NCBI GenBank assembly: GCA_040507895.1
Contig: JBEVNX010000202.1
Location: 1 to 15,971 of the forward strand
Reading direction: 5' to 3'
Origin: JBEVNX01 sp040507895
Lineage (GTDB): Bacteria > Desulfobacterota > Binatia > JACPRU01
Length of the DNA stretch: 15,971 nt
Shown here piece by piece: positions 7,630-15,064 of this stretch (position 1 is the stretch's first letter; each line of letters opens with the position of its first letter). Below the pieces are notes generated by a model, which saw nothing but the letters and a program-made list of their open reading frames with translations, had not been told where the DNA came from and searched no databases. The position numbers and the translations under genes were made by a program.

Positions 7630-7869
7630 TCACGAGATCGCCACGCCCGCGCCCGGACTGTAGCACCCGCCGAGACGGGCGAGCGCTGTCAGCACCACGC
7701 GCGCAACATCTGGTCGTCGTCGCGCGCGACGATTTCTTCGAGTCGGCGCAGCGTCTCGGCCTTCAGCGAGCTCGCGGACCAAATCGAGATCGATCGCGTT
7801 CACCGGCGGGCGTGCCAGCGTGAGCACACGGACGCCGTCGTGATTGGACCCCTCGACGAGGCCGGGCAT
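7630..7869 (-). pseudogene. Enoyl-CoA hydratase/isomerase relic, truncated and frameshifted
   Basis: The fragment begins well: GGAGAG stands 5 nt before ATG 7869, and the product opens with GVRVLTLARPPVNAIDLDLV, the first strands of the crotonase fold. At about 7764-7768 the similarity moves to the next frame (LKAETLRRLEEIVARDD). At about 7712-7722 it returns to the first frame (VARVVLTA, then GGCYSPGAGVA), which matches the family's VVVLTG...FSAGAD oxyanion-hole region. It stops at 7630, so about two thirds of the normal length of some 260 residues is missing. The family hydrates or isomerises acyl-CoA substrates; this remnant cannot. The start lies 21 bp after the GNAT stop, so an intact ancestor probably shared its transcript. 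Confidence 0.55.
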
Positions 7870-7890
7870 CACATCTCTCCCAGCGTCGCT

Positions 7891-8364
7891 TCAATCATCG
7901 GCGGCGGAGCGCGCTTCGGCGCGCACCATGCATTCGTAAGGATGAGTCTCGAATCCGAGCTGGCGGTAGAAGCCCTGCGCGTCGCGGGTCACCAACAGCA
8001 TGCGCGTTCGCGCGACCGCCGGATGCTCGAGGATCGCGCGCATCAGCCAGCCGCCGAGCCCGCGCGAACGGTGCTCCGGATCGATGACCACGTCGCAGAG
8101 ATAGCTCGTCGCACCCTGATCGGTGAGGACGCGCGCCAGACCCACTTGACGGCCGCCGCGAAAGACGCCGAAGCACAGGGAATGGCGGAGGCTGAGGGCG
8201 ATCCGCTCGCGCGAGCGACTGCCGGCCCAGTACGTGTCGCGGAGCAGGTCACAGACGCGTTCGAGGTCGAGCCGCGCCGCATCGTCGGTCAGCTCGTAGT
8301 CTTCGTAGTTCGCTTGCAACGGGCGCTCCCGCTCCACCCTAGCGAAGTTCGTCGCAAACGCCAC
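7891..8364 (-). CDS. GNAT-family N-acetyltransferase
   Basis: The product of up to 157 residues moves an acetyl group from acetyl-CoA to an unknown amine. Motif A is clear at 91-107 (DVVIDPEHRSRGLGGWLM), with the acetyl-CoA pyrophosphate loop R-x-x-G-x-G-like RSRGLG, and motif B ends with GFYRQLGFETHPYECMVR (131-148). The N-terminal part (SRSRERIALSLRHSLCFGVF) is the usual first helices and strand of small single-domain GNATs. The start is uncertain: GTG 8364 gives the longest product but has no ribosome site; GTG 8337 and TTG 8319 are alternatives, the last preceded by GGAG at good spacing. It diverges from the next plus-strand gene and leads into the hydratase relic. Substrate is unknown. 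Confidence 0.85.
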   Translation of the reverse strand: MAFATNFARVERERPLQANYEDYELTDDAARLDLERVCDLLRDTYWAGSRSRERIALSLRHSLCFGVFRGGRQVGLARVLTDQGATSYLCDVVIDPEHRSRGLGGWLMRAILEHPAVARTRMLLVTRDAQGFYRQLGFETHPYECMVRAEARSAADD

Positions 8365-8503
8365 AAGGTCGTCGCCGAATCTCCGAGGGGCATTGGCCCG
8401 CGTAGACTCCCGTCACGATGGACCCGCCCGACGCCAGGGCGCGCCGCGGCCCAGACCCGCGCGGCTCGACTTGCCCCGGCTCATCGACCCATAGTGTGTC
8501 CGA

Positions 8504-9175
8504 ATGGCCGCTGGCGCGCCGCCGTCGTTCCAGTTCGAGGTCATGCCCTCGGCCGAAGTGGTGCCGTCCACAGTCGAGCGTTTGCTCGCCCTCTTCCACT
8601 CGTCCTACCGCGTGCCGAACGACGACTACCTGCGCCGATCTCTGGAACGCCTGCGCTTCCTTGCCACCGCGAACGCGGGCCAGGACCTCGCCGGCTTCGC
8701 CGTCGGGGAGATGCGGATCGTCGATTTGCCTCGGCTTCCCGGCCAGGCCGTCGCGCTCGCCGGCATCTGCTGCGTCGCCGAGCGCTTTCGGCGGCTCGGG
8801 CTCTTCCGCGAGCTTGAGCGCAAGGCCTTCGCCGCGGCTGCCCTCACGCCACGGGATCGCGTGCTCAGCTGCGGGCGTGTCGCCCATCCGGCAAGCTTCC
8901 GCACCATCGCATGGAACCCGACGCACGTGCCGCGGCGGCGAGCCCGACCGACGGTGTGGCAACGAGAGGTCGGCGCCGCCGTGGCGCGCATCTATGGCGT
9001 CGAGGAGTTCCACGAGGACACTTTCGTCTGCGTCGGGAGCGGCAAGCCGATGCTTCCGATCATCGATCTCGACGTCGAGCCGGAGGAGTGGGAAGTCTTC
9101 GCGCCACTCGACTGGGCGCGCGGCGATTCGCTGCTCGGCTTGTACTGGACACCCGACGCTCCCCCCGGTTGGTGA
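8504..9175 (+). CDS. Hypothetical protein, GNAT-like
   Basis: I do not recognise a named family for this 223-residue product. Its middle (86-108; AGICCVAERFRRLGLFRELERKA) has the shape of GNAT motif A: a strand ending in a hydrophobic-Cys/Val pair, then an Arg-rich loop and helix, although the usual Gly-x-Gly/Ala is RRLGLF. The N-terminal stretch (VERLLALFHSSYRVPNDDYLRRSLERL) looks like the leading helices of an acyltransferase fold, and the end is acidic and Trp-rich. There is no signal peptide or membrane segment, so it is probably cytoplasmic. ATG 8504 has no strong ribosome site; ATG 8543 is an alternative. A GC stem-loop follows the stop. It could act on a small metabolite, but no substrate can be read from the sequence. 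Confidence 0.7.
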   Translation: MAAGAPPSFQFEVMPSAEVVPSTVERLLALFHSSYRVPNDDYLRRSLERLRFLATANAGQDLAGFAVGEMRIVDLPRLPGQAVALAGICCVAERFRRLGLFRELERKAFAAAALTPRDRVLSCGRVAHPASFRTIAWNPTHVPRRRARPTVWQREVGAAVARIYGVEEFHEDTFVCVGSGKPMLPIIDLDVEPEEWEVFAPLDWARGDSLLGLYWTPDAPPGW

Positions 9176-9178
9176 GCG

Positions 9179-9193
9179 GCGGCGTCACGCCGC
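9179..9193 (+). terminator. GC stem-loop just after hypothetical gene
   Basis: A perfect 6-bp stem, GCGGCG / CGCCGC, with a TCA loop starts four bases after the stop of the upstream gene. Its position suits a terminator, but no T-run follows, so it may instead be an end-stabilising hairpin. Confidence 0.35.
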
Positions 9194-9225
9194 AGGCGAC
9201 TGGTCCGTCGGCGACTCGAAGGTCC

Positions 9226-9447
9226 TCATCCTCCGAGCCGATCTCGCACGAGGTCGATGCTCGGGACTCGGGCGGGCCGCAGCGCCGCGCCCAGGTACCC
9301 TTGCGGGAAATTCGACGGATACCAGACGTAGTTGTGCGCGCCGACTAGGTACGAACCCCCGCCCCCTCCTCGGCTACCGCCGCCAACACCGCAAGAAAGC
9401 CCGAACGCCGTCGACAACGCGATGAGCCAAGCGCGGGCGTGATCGCC
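9226..9447 (-). pseudogene. Possible relic of a lipoprotein/GH99-like gene start
   Basis: A minus-strand frame of about 73 codons begins directly after, and in the same frame as, the TGA of the peroxiredoxin-like gene. It has a hydrophobic leader ending in cysteine (RAWLIALSTAFGLSC), a Gly/Ser linker (GVGGGSRGGGGGS), then YLVGAHNYVWYPSNFPQGY. This is the order expected for a lipoprotein signal, linker and the first strand of a GH99/WbsX-like barrel (family pattern GAYYYPWY...GYLR). There is no ATG or GTG start; TTG 9417 is the only candidate and would cut the leader. It ends abruptly at TGA 9226-9228. The family resemblance is from memory and short, so this is tentative. Confidence 0.3.
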
Positions 9448-10035
9448 TCACGCCGAGAGCTTCCTCAGCTCGCGCAAGACCTCTTCGTTGCTGGGGAGCG
9501 CCACGCCCGAGCCGTCACTTCGATAGGCGCCCGTCGTCGCGTAACGCACGACCCCCTGCTTGTCGACAATGAAAAACCCCATGTCGTCGTCGTTCAGAAT
9601 GCGGCGCATCTCGTCGAGCGGCGGACTGAACGTGCCGAAGTCATTGTCCGGAACGGTGCTCGTCATCCCCTTCACCAAAGTGCTGACGTAGTGGCCGATG
9701 CCGTGTTGACGGGATGCGATGCCCCACTGCTGCCGCACCCGGTAGTCGGGGTCGCAGAGATAGGGGAACGGCAGGCGGAACTTCTCCGCGTATAGCCGCG
9801 CCCGGCGAACCGGCGATACCGAGATCTCCAGCACCTCGCCGTCGAGACTTTGCACGTCCGCGTAGGAGCGCGAGAGCTGCGTCATCTGTGATCGACAGAA
9901 CGGGCAGCCCATACCCTTCGTAAACCAGACGATGACGTGCTTGCGGCCGCGGTAGTCCTCGAGACCCACCTCGCCACCTTGCGCGCTCGGCAAGCGAAAC
10001 GGCCGGGCTGGCTGTCCGATGGTGATTCCTTCCAT
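9448..10035 (-). CDS. Peroxiredoxin-like (AhpC/TSA, redoxin) protein
   Basis: The 195-residue protein has a thioredoxin-fold redoxin domain: GQPARPFRLPSAQGGEVGLEDYRGRK (7-32, in family style), then VIVWFTKGMGCPFCRSQMTQL (34-54) with Cys44 and Cys47 as a CxxC active site, and later VDKQGVVRYATTGAY (157-171), the usual beta-strand pair. Family members reduce peroxides or exchange thiols in the cytoplasm. Cys44 is the likely peroxidatic residue; the CPFC form suggests an AhpC/TSA-like or thioredoxin-like subgroup rather than classical 2-Cys AhpC. No signal peptide is visible. ATG 10035 was chosen for the preceding GAGGG at 4-5 nt spacing; the frame stays open upstream but only as antisense-like noise over the cyclase gene. 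It starts 19 bp after the cyclase stop, so they probably share a transcript. Confidence 0.85.
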   Translation of the reverse strand: MEGITIGQPARPFRLPSAQGGEVGLEDYRGRKHVIVWFTKGMGCPFCRSQMTQLSRSYADVQSLDGEVLEISVSPVRRARLYAEKFRLPFPYLCDPDYRVRQQWGIASRQHGIGHYVSTLVKGMTSTVPDNDFGTFSPPLDEMRRILNDDDMGFFIVDKQGVVRYATTGAYRSDGSGVALPSNEEVLRELRKLSA

Positions 10036-10054
10036 GACGCCCTCGCCGTGACCT

Positions 10055-13000
10055 CTAGCAGAGAAACGGTAGCGCGAGGAAGCTGTCGCTCGACCAACCC
10101 GCCGTCTCCTGCACCGCGCGACTTCGCGAAAGCCAGCGCTCGGCGTCGTCCTCGTTGCCCTCCTCGATGGCGAGAGTTGCGAGACCATCGTAACACGGAA
10201 ACAGAAGCTGCGGCTCGCCGAGAGCCTCGGCGATCGTAAGTGCCTCGCGATAGTGCTCGGCGCTGCGCGCATGGTCGCCGCGGCACTGGTAGATCTGCGC
10301 GAGGATGATGATCGGAATCGGCAGATGGCTCTGTTGCCCGAGGCGCCGATCGAGATCGATCGCCGCCTGCGCCGCACGCACGCCCTCGTCGTAGTCCCCG
10401 GCGAGCGTGCAATGGCCGCCGGCGAGCGCGCAGTAGAGCCACGATTGCTGCAGCTGGTCGCCGATCCGGCGCGCCAGCTCGAGCCCTTCGCGACAATAGC
10501 GCTCGGAGCGGCGGTGATCGAGGCTGGTGAACATCACCGCCAGGTTCGCGTAGGCCCGGCAGGCGACGGCGCCGAGATCGCCGGCCAGGGCCGTCGCCAG
10601 GCTCTTCTCCACCATGGCCGCGCCGCGCTCGAGCTCTCCGGCGCGCGCCGCGGCGACGCCCAGCGTGTTGTAGGCGTGCGAGACCACGTCGGGCGCGCCG
10701 AGTCGCTCACCGAGCGTGAGCGCTTGCTCGGCCCACTCGGTGGCCCGCCGGTTGTCGCCCAGACGGAAGTGAATCCGGCCGAGCTCCTGCGCGATGCGGG
10801 CCGCCTCCAGCGTCTCGAGGTCGGCGCCGAGGGCGCCGCGCGCGCTCTCGAGGTCGGCGAGCGCGCGATCGGTTTGCCCCGCTGCCCAGTGTGCCGCGGC
10901 GCGCTTGCGGAACAGGTCGGCGACCCTGCGCCCGGCGGTGCCGGAGGCGACGAGCGCCCGGGTCCAGTGCTCCAGCGCGGCGACGATGATGCCGCGCGCG
11001 AAGGTGACCTCGCCGAGGCGATCCAGCACCTCGCCGCGCTCGCTCGCCAACTCCGGATGGGCGTCGACGAGGCCGAGCGCGGCGTGAAGGTCCGCCTCCG
11101 CATCCTCGTAGGCGAAGAGGCTCGCTGCGCGCAGCCCCGCACGCAGCCGGTAGCGCAGCGCTTGCGCGGGGTCCCCGCTCTCGCCGAAGTGGCGCGCGAG
11201 ATCGTGCAGCACCTCGTCGAGACGGTCCCCATAGAGCGCTTCGAGGGCGCGGCCGGCCCTCGCGTGCAGCTCCGCCCGCGACTTGAGCAGCAGTCCGCTG
11301 TAGGCGACGTCGCGGATCAGCGCCTGCCCGAAGGACAGTCGAACCTCGGGGAAGAGCTGCTTTTCGTCCAGCAACTCGCGGTCGACCAGTTCGGTCACTG
11401 CGCTGCGAACGTCTTCGCCCGGAGGGCTCACCGACTCGAGAAGTCGCAGTGGAAATTCCCGGCCGAGCACCGCGGCGCGCTGCAGCACACGCTTCGACGT
11501 CTCGGGAAGCCGATCGATGCGCGCCGTCAACAAGTCGTGGATCGTCTGCGGAACCGCTTCGGCAGCGCGCGCTCCCCGGTCCTGCTCGCGCAGGAACCCC
11601 GCAAGCTCCTCCAGAAAGAGCGGATTGCCCTCGGCCCGAGCCGTCACCAGCTCGCGCAGCCGTCGCGATTCCGATCCGGGAAGCAGCGTCTCCGCCATGC
11701 GTGCACCGTCAGCGGCGGCGAGCTCCTCGAGCGCCAGCCTCTGGTGGAAGCTCCGATCCTGCCACGGAGGCGCGTAGCCGGAGCGATACGTACAGACGAG
11801 AAGGATGCGGCGGTCGGCGAGCGCGCCGACGACGGCCTGCAGCGCCTCCTCCGAGCTGCGGTCGATCCATTGCAGGTCTTCGACGAGCACGAGCTGAGGA
11901 CGGTCGTCGGCGCAGCGGAGCACCAGTCCCTTGACCGCTTCCAGCGTCCGCTGTTTGCGCTGCGCCTGGTCGAGGCCTTCGGCCTCGAGCTCCGGCGCCG
12001 GCAAGGCGAGCAGCAGCTTGGCGTACGGCGCCGCCCAGGCGAGCGCGGGGTCGAGTTGCGAGACCGCCGCGTGCAGCGTGTCGGCGCGCAGGCCCGCCGC
12101 CGCGTTGTCGTCGAGATGTAGGATCGCCCCCAGGATCTCTACCACGGTGCGAAACGGCGCCGCTTCGCCGTGCGGCAGACACTCGGCCTTGCGCACCGCC
12201 ACACCCGACGATTCGGCCCGACGACCGAGCTCGTACGCGAGGCGCGACTTCCCCACCCCTGCCTCGCCGACCAGCGAGACCGCCTGCCCGCGTCCCTCCC
12301 TCGCGCGCGAGAGGCAATCCTCGAGGAAGCCGAGCTCGCGCTCCCGCCCGACGAGCGGCGTCAGGCCGCGCTCGAGGAGCGCGTCGAAGCGGCTTTGCCG
12401 CCGACGCTCGCCCGTAACGGCGTAGACGCGCACCGCATGGTCGATTCCCTTGAGGGCGAACTCGCCGCGGTCTTCGATGATGAAAGCGCGACGGACCAGG
12501 CGCGCCGTCGTCTCGCTCACCAGCACGGCTCCGGCATCGCCGACCTGCTGAAGGCGGGCGGCCAGGTTCACGGTCTCGCCCTGTGCGGTATAGTCCATGC
12601 GCAGGTCGTCGCCGATCTTGCCCACCACGACCGGGCCGGTGTTGAGGCCGATGCGCAGGCCGAACTCCAGCCCCCGCCCGCGGCGCAGATCGGCCGCGTA
12701 GGCAGCCATCGTCTTCTGGATCAGCGACGCCGCGGCCACCGCGCGCGCCGCGTGGTCTTCGTGTGCGATCGGCGCGCCGAACAGCGCCATGACGCCGTCA
12801 CCCGTGAACTGATTCACCGTGCCTTCGTAGCGGTGGACCGCTTCCATCACGTGCCGGAAGCAGCCGTCCATGACGGCGTGCAGGTCTTCCGGGTCGAGAC
12901 GGGTCGAAAGCGCGGTGAAGCCCGCGACGTCCGCGAAGAGCACGGTCACCTGCTTGCGCTCGCCCTCGAGAACGCTGCGATGGGTGAGGATCTTCTCGGC

Positions 13001-13210
13001 GAGATGCTTCGGTGTGTAGGCGCCGGGAGATCGCACGGTCGCCCCGGGGGTCGGGGCAGGCTCGACCGGCGTTCCGCAGCTGTCGCAGAAGCGCGCCGCG
13101 GGCGGCAGCTCGGCCGAGCAGCTCGCGCAGCTCCGCGGTAACGGCGCGCCGCAACCGGCGCAAAACTTTGCCTGTGGGCGGTTCTCGTGACTGCATGCCG
13201 AGCAGCGCAT
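10055..13210 (-). CDS. Zinc-ribbon / class III nucleotide cyclase / AAA ATPase / TPR signalling protein
   Basis: This 1051-residue regulator has four parts. Two zinc ribbons: Cys3, Cys6, Cys17, Cys20 and Cys28, Cys31, Cys42, Cys45. A class III cyclase domain (about 84-268): VTVLFADVAGFTALS with metal Asp94, FTGDGVMALFGAP with Asp138, and GETVNLAARL with Asn215 and Arg219. An ATPase domain: Walker A GEAGVGKS (315-322) and Walker B-like VLVEDLQWID (441-450). A long helical C-terminal half (about 640-1040) of TPR-like repeats. The adenine-selecting Lys and Asp positions of classic adenylate cyclases are Gln134 and Thr208, so the product nucleotide is uncertain. It is a soluble protein with no membrane segments. 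It starts 45 bp after the SulP stop and is followed by the peroxiredoxin-like gene. The combined architecture is a known one in large signalling ATPases; its signal is unknown. Confidence 0.92.
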   Translation of the reverse strand: MRCSACSHENRPQAKFCAGCGAPLPRSCASCSAELPPAARFCDSCGTPVEPAPTPGATVRSPGAYTPKHLAEKILTHRSVLEGERKQVTVLFADVAGFTALSTRLDPEDLHAVMDGCFRHVMEAVHRYEGTVNQFTGDGVMALFGAPIAHEDHAARAVAAASLIQKTMAAYAADLRRGRGLEFGLRIGLNTGPVVVGKIGDDLRMDYTAQGETVNLAARLQQVGDAGAVLVSETTARLVRRAFIIEDRGEFALKGIDHAVRVYAVTGERRRQSRFDALLERGLTPLVGRERELGFLEDCLSRAREGRGQAVSLVGEAGVGKSRLAYELGRRAESSGVAVRKAECLPHGEAAPFRTVVEILGAILHLDDNAAAGLRADTLHAAVSQLDPALAWAAPYAKLLLALPAPELEAEGLDQAQRKQRTLEAVKGLVLRCADDRPQLVLVEDLQWIDRSSEEALQAVVGALADRRILLVCTYRSGYAPPWQDRSFHQRLALEELAAADGARMAETLLPGSESRRLRELVTARAEGNPLFLEELAGFLREQDRGARAAEAVPQTIHDLLTARIDRLPETSKRVLQRAAVLGREFPLRLLESVSPPGEDVRSAVTELVDRELLDEKQLFPEVRLSFGQALIRDVAYSGLLLKSRAELHARAGRALEALYGDRLDEVLHDLARHFGESGDPAQALRYRLRAGLRAASLFAYEDAEADLHAALGLVDAHPELASERGEVLDRLGEVTFARGIIVAALEHWTRALVASGTAGRRVADLFRKRAAAHWAAGQTDRALADLESARGALGADLETLEAARIAQELGRIHFRLGDNRRATEWAEQALTLGERLGAPDVVSHAYNTLGVAAARAGELERGAAMVEKSLATALAGDLGAVACRAYANLAVMFTSLDHRRSERYCREGLELARRIGDQLQQSWLYCALAGGHCTLAGDYDEGVRAAQAAIDLDRRLGQQSHLPIPIIILAQIYQCRGDHARSAEHYREALTIAEALGEPQLLFPCYDGLATLAIEEGNEDDAERWLSRSRAVQETAGWSSDSFLALPFLC

Positions 13211-13255
13211 GGCCTCAGTTGTTCGGGACTGCCGCGGATCGAGTCAAGCGCCCCA

Positions 13256-15064
13256 TCAGATGCTGTAGGCCGAGCCATCGGCCAGCTCGGCGCCGGCGGT
13301 GCGCGCCAGCGGCCGGTTGCCAATGTCGGCCGCGAGCAGATCACGACGGGCCTTGTCGATCGCGCGGCGTAGGGACTCCATGGCGCGCCGCTCGTCCGTG
13401 AGCAACACGTTCTCGCGCCCGAGCACCTCCCCCAGGTGAGAGCGCAGGACTTTGGCGTGAAGCTCCGGCTTCAGTCCGCAAAGCATGAAGCGCCCGCCCT
13501 TCTCCCGGAAATGGATGGCGAAATTGGCGAGCGCCTCAGCAGCGGTGGCGTCGATCGCGTGGGCGCGCTTCATGCGGATGACGAGCGCGCGCGCCCCATT
13601 GGCGGCGATCCGCGACAGGTGCTCCTCGAGCTCCTCGACCACGCCGAAAAAGAGGTCTCCTTCGAGGGCCAGCAACACGAGCGCGCTCGAGCCGGTCTCG
13701 GCGTCGATTTCGATCTCCCGGTAGACGCGCGGCGCCACCTCCACCATCTCGACGACCTGCAGCTCGCCGACGCGGCGCACGAGCATGACCAGAGACATGA
13801 CGATCCCCAGGTAGATCGCGTACTGAATCTCGAAGACGAGCGTCGAGACGTAGGTGATCACCAGCACCACCGCGTCCGCCAGGCTCCACCGCCACACGTA
13901 GCGCGCCGATTGGAGGTCGACCATCAGCGCGGCGATCCACATGATGATCGCACCCAAGCACGCGCGCGGCACATAGCGTGCCGCGGGACCGAAGAGGATC
14001 ATGACCGCCAGCACCGTGACGCCGGAGATCACCCCAACCCATCGGGTCTTCGAGCCCATCTGCAGATTGATCGCGCTGCGTGTCCAGCTGGCGGAGGTTG
14101 GCATGCACCCGAAGAAGGCTCCAACCACGTTCCCGACGCCTTTGGCGAGCAGCTCCTGGTTCGCGTGGAATTTCACTTGAGCTCGGACCGACAGCGCCTT
14201 GCCGATCGAGATCGCCTCGACCATGCCGAGCACCGCGATCGCGAAGCTCGCCGGCGCCGCCCGCTCGACGAGGGTCAGCGAAGCGGGTGGGATCGTCACT
14301 GCCGGCAGACTGTTCGGCACCGAGCCGACCACGCGCACGGGAGCGGAGCCGTCCTCCCAGCCGAGTATCCAGGCACCGGCCGCGGTGACGACGATTGCGA
14401 TCATCGCCCCCGGGATGACGCGCGAGATCCGCGCGCAGCCGAGCACGATGACCCAAGTGACGACCGCGATGGCGATCGCCCGCGGATCGCTCGTCGCGAG
14501 CTGCGGCGCGAGGTTCTCGAAGGTCTCGACGAGCCGCGTCGACGACTCCACCGGCACGCCGAGCACGTTGCGGATCTGGTCGGTGAAGATCAGCGTCGCT
14601 GCGCCGAGCGTGAAGCCGACGAGCACTGCCTGCGAGACGTAGCGCCCGAAGGCGCCGAGGCGAAGCGCGCTGGCGAGCACCTGGATCAAACCCATGAGCA
14701 GCGTGATCAGCAGCATGGTCGGCACCGCCTCCGACGCGGGCGCGAAGCTGCCGACGAGCGCGCCGATCACCAGCGCCGAGGTGTTGGTCGACCCGGTGAC
14801 GAGGAACGGGGAGCTGCGGATCAGCGCCGCGACGATCGTCGGCACGATCATCGCGTAGAGGCCGTGCTCGGGCGGGACGTGCGCGATCAGCGCGAACGCG
14901 ATCCCTTGGGGAACGGCCAGGATGCCCGTGGTGATGCCCGCCAGCACGTCGCCGTGAAGCGCGGCCAGGCGGCTCCCGCTCGCGGCGGCCCCGCCTTCTC
15001 GTGAGCCGACCCCGGCGACGGTCGTATCGGAGGTCGCCTTCACGCCTCGATCATGGAGAAGCAC
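13256..15064 (-). CDS. SulP-family inorganic anion transporter with STAS domain
   Basis: The product of about 602 residues is an inner-membrane transporter. Family motifs include VPQGIAFALIAHVPPEHGLYAMIVP (51-75, the SulP signature region), FLVTGSTNTSALVIG (87-101) and MPTSASWTRSAINLQMGSKT (321-340). About 10-12 hydrophobic segments lie between 38 and 430. A cytoplasmic STAS domain follows (about 455-570), with LEGDLFFGVVEELEEHL and ALVIRMKRAHAIDATAAEAL, the loop that carries the anti-sigma-antagonist-like Asp-x-Thr. SulP proteins carry sulfate, bicarbonate or other anions; which one is not readable here, though the neighbouring molybdenum enzyme makes sulfate attractive. The start is uncertain: GTG 15064 overlaps the upstream gene by 14 bp, GTG 15043 would leave a gap of 7 bp, and neither has a good ribosome site. 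Confidence 0.92.
   Translation of the reverse strand: MLLHDRGVKATSDTTVAGVGSREGGAAASGSRLAALHGDVLAGITTGILAVPQGIAFALIAHVPPEHGLYAMIVPTIVAALIRSSPFLVTGSTNTSALVIGALVGSFAPASEAVPTMLLITLLMGLIQVLASALRLGAFGRYVSQAVLVGFTLGAATLIFTDQIRNVLGVPVESSTRLVETFENLAPQLATSDPRAIAIAVVTWVIVLGCARISRVIPGAMIAIVVTAAGAWILGWEDGSAPVRVVGSVPNSLPAVTIPPASLTLVERAAPASFAIAVLGMVEAISIGKALSVRAQVKFHANQELLAKGVGNVVGAFFGCMPTSASWTRSAINLQMGSKTRWVGVISGVTVLAVMILFGPAARYVPRACLGAIIMWIAALMVDLQSARYVWRWSLADAVVLVITYVSTLVFEIQYAIYLGIVMSLVMLVRRVGELQVVEMVEVAPRVYREIEIDAETGSSALVLLALEGDLFFGVVEELEEHLSRIAANGARALVIRMKRAHAIDATAAEALANFAIHFREKGGRFMLCGLKPELHAKVLRSHLGEVLGRENVLLTDERRAMESLRRAIDKARRDLLAADIGNRPLARTAGAELADGSAYSI

Noticed and set aside
8418..9425. Plus-strand frame of 335 codons overlapping the hypothetical gene
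   Set aside because: It is Ser/Arg/Pro-rich with no fold-like pattern, while the 8504-9175 frame shows ordered helices and strands.
9448..9450. TGA as selenocysteine, joining the peroxiredoxin to the following frame
   Set aside because: The peroxiredoxin is complete at this stop and no selenocysteine-insertion hairpin was recognised; the following frame looks like a separate protein start.
10253..12121. Plus-strand frame of 622 codons
   Set aside because: It lies wholly antisense to the cyclase/ATPase gene and is Arg/Glu/Gly-rich without motifs.
13436..15004. Plus-strand frame of 522 codons, rich in His, Asp and Arg
   Set aside because: It is the antisense of the SulP membrane segments; the charged composition is the expected complement of hydrophobic codons.
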